IMG/VR virus record: IMGVR_UViG_3300002835_000933
Coordinates: 1-26,476 of that record
Length of the DNA stretch: 26,476 nt
Direction: 5' to 3' (one strand)
DNA from: a virus
A program made the position numbers and the translations under genes. Of this stretch, positions 22,282 through 26,476 are shown piece after piece. The stretch's first letter is position 1. Each line of letters begins with the position of its first letter. The notes under the pieces were generated by a model. It was not told the origin of the DNA. It did not search any database and saw nothing but the letters and a program-made list of their open reading frames with translations.

Positions 22282-22291
22282 TATAAATATA
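22282..22291 (-). promoter_or_regulatory. TATATTTATA element before the S74 fibre gene
   Basis: Exact copy on the coding strand, 24 bases before the ATG at 22257, in the 42-base gap after the 214-residue gene. Confidence 0.5.
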
Positions 22292-22299
22292 TATTTTTT

Positions 22300-22944
22300 T
22301 TAAATTGAACCACCATCTATGTTTGTAATTGTTGTTGCATTTGCTGTTCCTGTCACATCTCCACTCAAAGTTATTTGAGCCGAACCACTAAATACACCAA
22401 GTACATTTACTTGATTTGTTACAGCCGTACTTAATCCAGTAACATTACCGGAATCAATCGAACCACTAACTATATGACCACCTTTTGCTACAACTACATA
22501 ACCACTTCTAGCAGATTCAAATGTAATTGTTATATTATTATTATCGGTATGTCTTAATGTTGATGGGATTATTTGGTATCCATCAGTATCAAACACTTGT
22601 GCAATTGCGTTAGGTGTACTCAAATTATGATTTACAACCCACGTAGATGATGCAGTAAATGTTCGTTGAACTGTTGCCGTTTGAGCAATTGTTACGTTTT
22701 CTAATGCACTACCATCACCTTTAAAGTACGAAGCGGTAATTGAACCAGTTATATTAAGGTTACCCGCTATAGCAGTTGCAGTATTAGTTGTTACTAATGT
22801 TTCTACGGAATCAACTGAACCGGATTTTCTAAAGAATACCTTTCCGTCTACAACGTTCATTGCTATCTCACCATATTGTAATGAGCCAGTGGTAGGTATA
22901 CTTCCAGGTGTAGTGGACCTTTTAAATTTAATTATTTGTGCCAT
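22300..22944 (-). CDS. Short tail-fibre protein with Mtd-like N-terminal domain
   Basis: 214 residues. The N-terminus (IIKFKRSTTPGSIPTTGSLQ, then YGEIAMNVVDGKVFFRKSG) matches that of the 624-residue fibre. One beta module follows (about 85-160, ending ARSGYVVVAKGGHIVSGS), then a short Gly/Thr-rich tail. It overlaps the end of the preceding fibre gene by 17 bases, so is probably translated by coupling. It looks like the attachment half of a fibre, with the distal half encoded by the next gene. It could instead be a complete small adaptor. There is no chaperone domain. Confidence 0.75.
   Translation of the reverse strand: MAQIIKFKRSTTPGSIPTTGSLQYGEIAMNVVDGKVFFRKSGSVDSVETLVTTNTATAIAGNLNITGSITASYFKGDGSALENVTIAQTATVQRTFTASSTWVVNHNLSTPNAIAQVFDTDGYQIIPSTLRHTDNNNITITFESARSGYVVVAKGGHIVSGSIDSGNVTGLSTAVTNQVNVLGVFSGSAQITLSGDVTGTANATTITNIDGGSI
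22465..22689 (-). repeat. Fibre beta module, copy C
   Basis: More divergent copy of the module at 20240 and 19264 (VNHNLSTPNAIAQVFDTDG, ending ARSGYVVVAKGGHIVSGS). Bounds are approximate. Confidence 0.6.
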
Positions 22945-25900
22945 TATTTTCTACTTTTGTTTTTAGTTCGTCTACTTGTTTTGTTAATTCTTTAATACCT
23001 TCTATTAGTAATGCTACTAACTTATCATATTTAACCGCCTTATAACCATTTTCACGGGTTTGAACCAATTCTGGTAATACTGCTTCGATTTCTTGTGCAA
23101 TTACACCCACATCGTTTCCTATATAAGTATTCTGTATTTCGCTATTCCATACAAAATTATAGCCACCAATTTTAGATATTTTTTCTAATGGATTAGAAAT
23201 AGGGCGAATATTGTTTTTTAATCTTATATCTGATGATGAATATGCAATAATATCACCGCCTGCATTTATACTACCACCCAATCCAATACCACCTGTTATT
23301 ACTAATGCACCCGTACCAGTTGTGATTGATGCAGTAGCATTTGTAATTGTAATTGCGTTTGATGTAGATGCACCTTGAGTAGTTACTTCTTGTAATGTTT
23401 TACTTACTTGTGATGAACCGGATATAACACCATTAGATGCTGATATTGCCCCATTAAATGATGTTGCTGTTGATGCACCTGTTATTTCGATTGAACCTGT
23501 TATTTTAACCGAACCTGTAAATTCATGTGTATCATTATTAAAGTCACCGAATTTATTTGAACCACTACTGAATATAACTGATGCGGTTTGATTAACACTC
23601 GTTAAGTTTGTTATAGTAAGATTTGCTATAGTAGTTCCATCTAATTGTGAAGAACCACTTACTATTCCAGCTGGGATAGAACTAATACCTGCATATGTTA
23701 TTTGAGAACTTCCACTTACCAATCCGCTTCCACCAAATAGTTGAGATGAACCTGATACAATTCCTCTACCTGTTGTTTCGTAGGATGAAGTTGCACCATT
23801 TAAATTTGAAATATGTGAATCAATCGATGCCGTATAAGTAGCAAGAGTTGAATTCTTAGTATTTTGTGAAGATGTATATGAGTTTAGTGATGTTAATGGA
23901 ATTAATCTAGCATCAACACCATTTGTGAAATGTGCAGAACCAGTATCTAATGTAAGAGTAGCTGAACCACTTTCAGCACCACCACTTAAACCATTACCCG
24001 CATTGACTGCAGTAATATCACCCGCTCCAGCCAATACCATTGCATCATCTACATATTCTTTAATAGCAAATGCGTTTCCTAATGTATTTGGATTACCATC
24101 TGCAATTGAAGATGATACGTGATAAAATGCTGCTGAGCCTAATGATGCTAATGTATTTGCACCTAATAGGGTGGCAAAAGATGCAGATGGTGCATATAAT
24201 AAATTATATGAACTTGATAATTGATTTGAACCACTAACTACACCAGTTGGTAATAATGATGGTATCTGTGAAGAACCACTAACTATGCCCGCCGGGATTG
24301 ATGTTAATGATGTATATACTACTTGAGATGAACCACTAACTACACCGGTTGGTAATAATGGAGTTACTTGAGAACTACCACTAATAATACCTGCGGAAAT
24401 TGATGATATATCACTATATGTTATTTGTGAACTACCACTAACTACACCGGTTGGTAATAATGATGCTATTTGTGAACTACCACTTATAATCCCATTACCT
24501 CTTGTTTCGTAAGATGAAGTTGCATTAATTAAAGATGCGGTTACATTTGATAATGTATCCCATTTTGTATCATTTGAACCACTATATGTTCCTAACGTTG
24601 TATTTTTAGTATCTTGTGAACCAGTATAAGAATTTAAATCACTTAATATACTTACGATTTGTGCAGATGATGAAACTACTGAATCACCATCAATCATTAA
24701 ATATCTTAAATCCAATGAACCTGTTACTTGTTGAGAACCACTTACTACGCCTCCTGGTAATAATGAAGTCACTTGTGCGGATGATGAAACTATCCCGTCT
24801 CCTCCAGCTAAAAGTATTTTTGATTCTAAATCTTTTTTACCACCTATCCAATAATCATTAGTTGAATCCCATAATAGAGAACCACTAATAAAAGAAGCAG
24901 CAGTGGGGTCTTTAACTAACAAACCACCATTTGCTACACCAGTACCATTTAATTCGATGATATTATCACCCAATACAATTGCAGTTGAATTAATTGATGT
25001 TTGTGTTCCTTCAACTATTAAATTTCCTTTAATCGTTGTAGTTGATGCCGCGTTTTCGCCAGTAACAGTTATTGCATTTTTTAAAGATTGGGTATACGAT
25101 AATACTGATGCAGATACATTTAATAGGGTTTCCCATTTAGTATCAACTGAACCGGTATATGTTCCTAATGTTGTATTTTTAGTATGTTGTGAACCGGTGT
25201 AAGAATTTATTTCCGTTATAGATATATCAACCGATGCCGATTTACTTTCTAAATTATCTAAACGAATATTACTTGAACCAGATGTTGTTTCTAAATTAGA
25301 TAATCTAATCAATGCACTACTACTAAACGTATTAAGTGATGCGGATGTAATTTCCAATTTATCCAACCTACCATCTAAACTTCCACTAATTGTATCAACA
25401 TATGTTTTAACTGCAAATTGAGTTGGAACTGTATCTTCACCTGTAATTCCTTGTGCGTTTAATAAAGTTGTGTTATTACTAACTTCATTTAATACAACAC
25501 CCACACCTACTCCATTTCTTTTGAATGGGCCGATTGCACTTAATCCTGATAGATTGAATTGATTTGCGTCAATTGTAACTTCTCCGGTTAATTGATTTAC
25601 TGCGAAGAAATCACCAATTTTTAAATTACCTATATTGTCAACTGTTGAATAAAATACTCTACCTGGAGCATATTCAACAATTTCTTTTGTTCTATTTGGA
25701 ACTCCACCGAATTTTGGAAGTGCGTTATATGTTACACCACTACCAACATATTCCATTACTAATCCACCCGTTGAGATGTTTGATAATTGGTGGAAATAAA
25801 CATTATTTCCAGTTGTAATTGAAGGTGGTGCAGGATAAACTGTTACATATCTTTCATTTGCCGAACTACCCGTTGCAACATTTGTTACTAAATAGTCAGT

Positions 25901-26476
25901 TCCGTTTAAAATCATATTTGAAGAAACATCCACACCTCTACTTCCACTTTCTAATTGGAATAATATTGCGGCAATACCACTAATATTTGCTTTACCTGCA
26001 ATTGTTGTAGCTTGAATTGCACCTGCACCTGTTGGTGCTGCTATTACAACATTTGGTTGAGATGTATATCCACTACCAGGAGTTAAAATTACAATTTCAT
26101 TAATTGAACCATTTGCATTAACAGTTGCTTCTGCAGTTGCTTGAACACTTGCTCCTCCGCCACTAATAGTCACACTTGCAACTGAACCCGTATAACCTGC
26201 TCCGTCTTGGTCAATAACGGCACCAACTACTGTGGATGTCAATGTTTGTAACGATGAGCCCGAATTATATGTTTGAGGGAAATATGTTTTAGATACTAAT
26301 CCTTCTTTACCAAAATCTATTACTGAATTTGAAATATTTGCAAAACCACCATTCGCTACTTTGAAACCATAAGTACAGAATGTAGTAAAGCAAGATACAA
26401 ATTGTGCATATCCTTTATTGATTACCAAGTGACCAGGTCCACCCTGATTAACTTGAGTAAATGCATCTGCTACAAA
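22928..26476 (-). CDS. Large tail fibre protein with C-terminal S74 chaperone domain, N-terminus outside the window
   Basis: Partial: the frame is open to the right edge, giving 1182 visible residues; the TTG at 26428 is not a real start. In order: a segment typical of T4-like fibre/beta-helix proteins (QFVSCFTTFCTYGFKVANGG); Gly-rich repeats (GSGYTSQPNVVI); a stretch close to cyanophage-type fibres (NIGNLKIGDFFAVNQLTGEV, FNLSGL); the GDNIIELNGTGVANGG module shared with the 624-residue fibre; about a dozen VSGSSQ-type repeats including a 34-residue tandem array; and an S74 domain (SSSDIRLK, then GNDVGVIAQEIEAVLPELVQ) with a short coiled coil. The S74 domain probably drives trimerisation and is then cleaved off. 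The next fibre gene starts 17 bases before its end. Confidence 0.85.
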   Translation of the reverse strand, partial: FVADAFTQVNQGGPGHLVINKGYAQFVSCFTTFCTYGFKVANGGFANISNSVIDFGKEGLVSKTYFPQTYNSGSSLQTLTSTVVGAVIDQDGAGYTGSVASVTISGGGASVQATAEATVNANGSINEIVILTPGSGYTSQPNVVIAAPTGAGAIQATTIAGKANISGIAAILFQLESGSRGVDVSSNMILNGTDYLVTNVATGSSANERYVTVYPAPPSITTGNNVYFHQLSNISTGGLVMEYVGSGVTYNALPKFGGVPNRTKEIVEYAPGRVFYSTVDNIGNLKIGDFFAVNQLTGEVTIDANQFNLSGLSAIGPFKRNGVGVGVVLNEVSNNTTLLNAQGITGEDTVPTQFAVKTYVDTISGSLDGRLDKLEITSASLNTFSSSALIRLSNLETTSGSSNIRLDNLESKSASVDISITEINSYTGSQHTKNTTLGTYTGSVDTKWETLLNVSASVLSYTQSLKNAITVTGENAASTTTIKGNLIVEGTQTSINSTAIVLGDNIIELNGTGVANGGLLVKDPTAASFISGSLLWDSTNDYWIGGKKDLESKILLAGGDGIVSSSAQVTSLLPGGVVSGSQQVTGSLDLRYLMIDGDSVVSSSAQIVSILSDLNSYTGSQDTKNTTLGTYSGSNDTKWDTLSNVTASLINATSSYETRGNGIISGSSQIASLLPTGVVSGSSQITYSDISSISAGIISGSSQVTPLLPTGVVSGSSQVVYTSLTSIPAGIVSGSSQIPSLLPTGVVSGSNQLSSSYNLLYAPSASFATLLGANTLASLGSAAFYHVSSSIADGNPNTLGNAFAIKEYVDDAMVLAGAGDITAVNAGNGLSGGAESGSATLTLDTGSAHFTNGVDARLIPLTSLNSYTSSQNTKNSTLATYTASIDSHISNLNGATSSYETTGRGIVSGSSQLFGGSGLVSGSSQITYAGISSIPAGIVSGSSQLDGTTIANLTITNLTSVNQTASVIFSSGSNKFGDFNNDTHEFTGSVKITGSIEITGASTATSFNGAISASNGVISGSSQVSKTLQEVTTQGASTSNAITITNATASITTGTGALVITGGIGLGGSINAGGDIIAYSSSDIRLKNNIRPISNPLEKISKIGGYNFVWNSEIQNTYIGNDVGVIAQEIEAVLPELVQTRENGYKAVKYDKLVALLIEGIKELTKQVDELKTKVENNGTNN
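22931..23233 (-). other. Peptidase S74 (ICD) domain, copy 2
   Basis: Predicted catalytic Ser codon at 23233-23231 in SSSDIRLK, with the Lys five residues later, as in copy 1. Confidence 0.85.
24229..24534 (-). repeat. 34-residue (102-base) tandem repeat in the large fibre gene
   Basis: Copies begin at about 24231, 24333 and 24435 (plus-strand CCACTAACTACACC then GTTGGTAATAATG), spaced exactly 102 bases. Each unit holds two VSGSSQ half-units joined by a Y-x-x-I-S-S-I segment and an LLPTG segment. More degenerate copies flank the array. Confidence 0.75.

Noticed and set aside
3572-22291. TATAAATA on the plus strand as classic T4 late promoters
   Set aside because: All copies point away from the genes they precede, and there are no plus-strand genes for them to drive.
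24229-24534. CRISPR-like array
   Set aside because: The periodic repeat is in frame, coding, 102 bases long with no spacer structure, and is part of a fibre gene.
22928-26428. Start of the large fibre gene at TTG 26428
   Set aside because: The frame stays open for 16 more codons to the window edge with sequence typical of fibre proteins, so the gene is partial rather than starting here.
18993-26476. Diversity-generating retroelement acting on the Mtd-like fibres
   Set aside because: No reverse transcriptase, accessory gene or template/variable repeat pair with adenine-specific differences was seen; the Mtd-like similarity is limited to the attachment domain.

Overview
The window is a fragment of a T4-like (contractile-tailed, myovirus) bacteriophage genome. 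Every gene I can support lies on the minus strand. The DNA is very A+T-rich. The core is an ordered tail-morphogenesis block: sheath, tube, a gp26-like protein, tape measure, and baseplate proteins including a LysM gp53-like one. The tail-fibre cluster and several small hypotheticals resemble those of uncultured aquatic T4-like viruses. The host cannot be fixed from this sequence. A-rich, SD-less leaders on the small genes and a TAnnTTT-like element before late genes would fit Bacteroidota, but the main virion genes carry good AGGAG ribosome-binding sites, so I hold this loosely.

Layout, in the direction of transcription (right to left). 26476-20956: three tail-fibre genes, the first running off the right edge, two of them ending in peptidase S74 chaperone domains; a hairpin terminator follows. 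20867-16709: a fourth fibre gene, a GT-B glycosyltransferase starting 5 bases after it, then a fibre/adhesin protein carrying a Hint (intein-like) self-processing domain and a C-terminal fibronectin III domain. 16640-13423: a coiled-coil protein, tail sheath and tail tube; terminator. 13316-12350: gp26-like baseplate/tail-assembly protein overlapped by a short ORF with only a GTG start, in a +1 frame across a T7 run, which looks like a programmed frameshift; terminator. 12296-3623: a small protein, the tape measure, and four baseplate genes, tightly packed with stop-start junctions such as TAATTATG. 3556-2780: a phytanoyl-CoA-dioxygenase-like gene in its own unit, with an unusual Asn at a metal-ligand position; terminator. 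2617-1: small accessory genes, including a SWIM zinc-finger protein, a two-helix membrane protein and the N-terminus of an SPFH/prohibitin-like protein cut by the left edge.

Regulation seems modular. A ten-base element, TATATTTATA on the coding strand, sits 15-33 bases before eight starts in the right and middle parts, in two cases directly after a hairpin terminator. The small-gene region uses another repeated leader, TTTAAAATATAAA, directly against the start codons. No gap exceeds about 130 bases, and I saw no tRNA, rRNA, CRISPR array or insertion sequence.

The most interesting items are the likely frameshift fusion just before the tape measure, the Hint domain whose +1 residue is Lys rather than Cys/Ser/Thr, the glycosyltransferase in the fibre operon, the shared repeat modules of the fibre genes, and the repeated promoter-like element.
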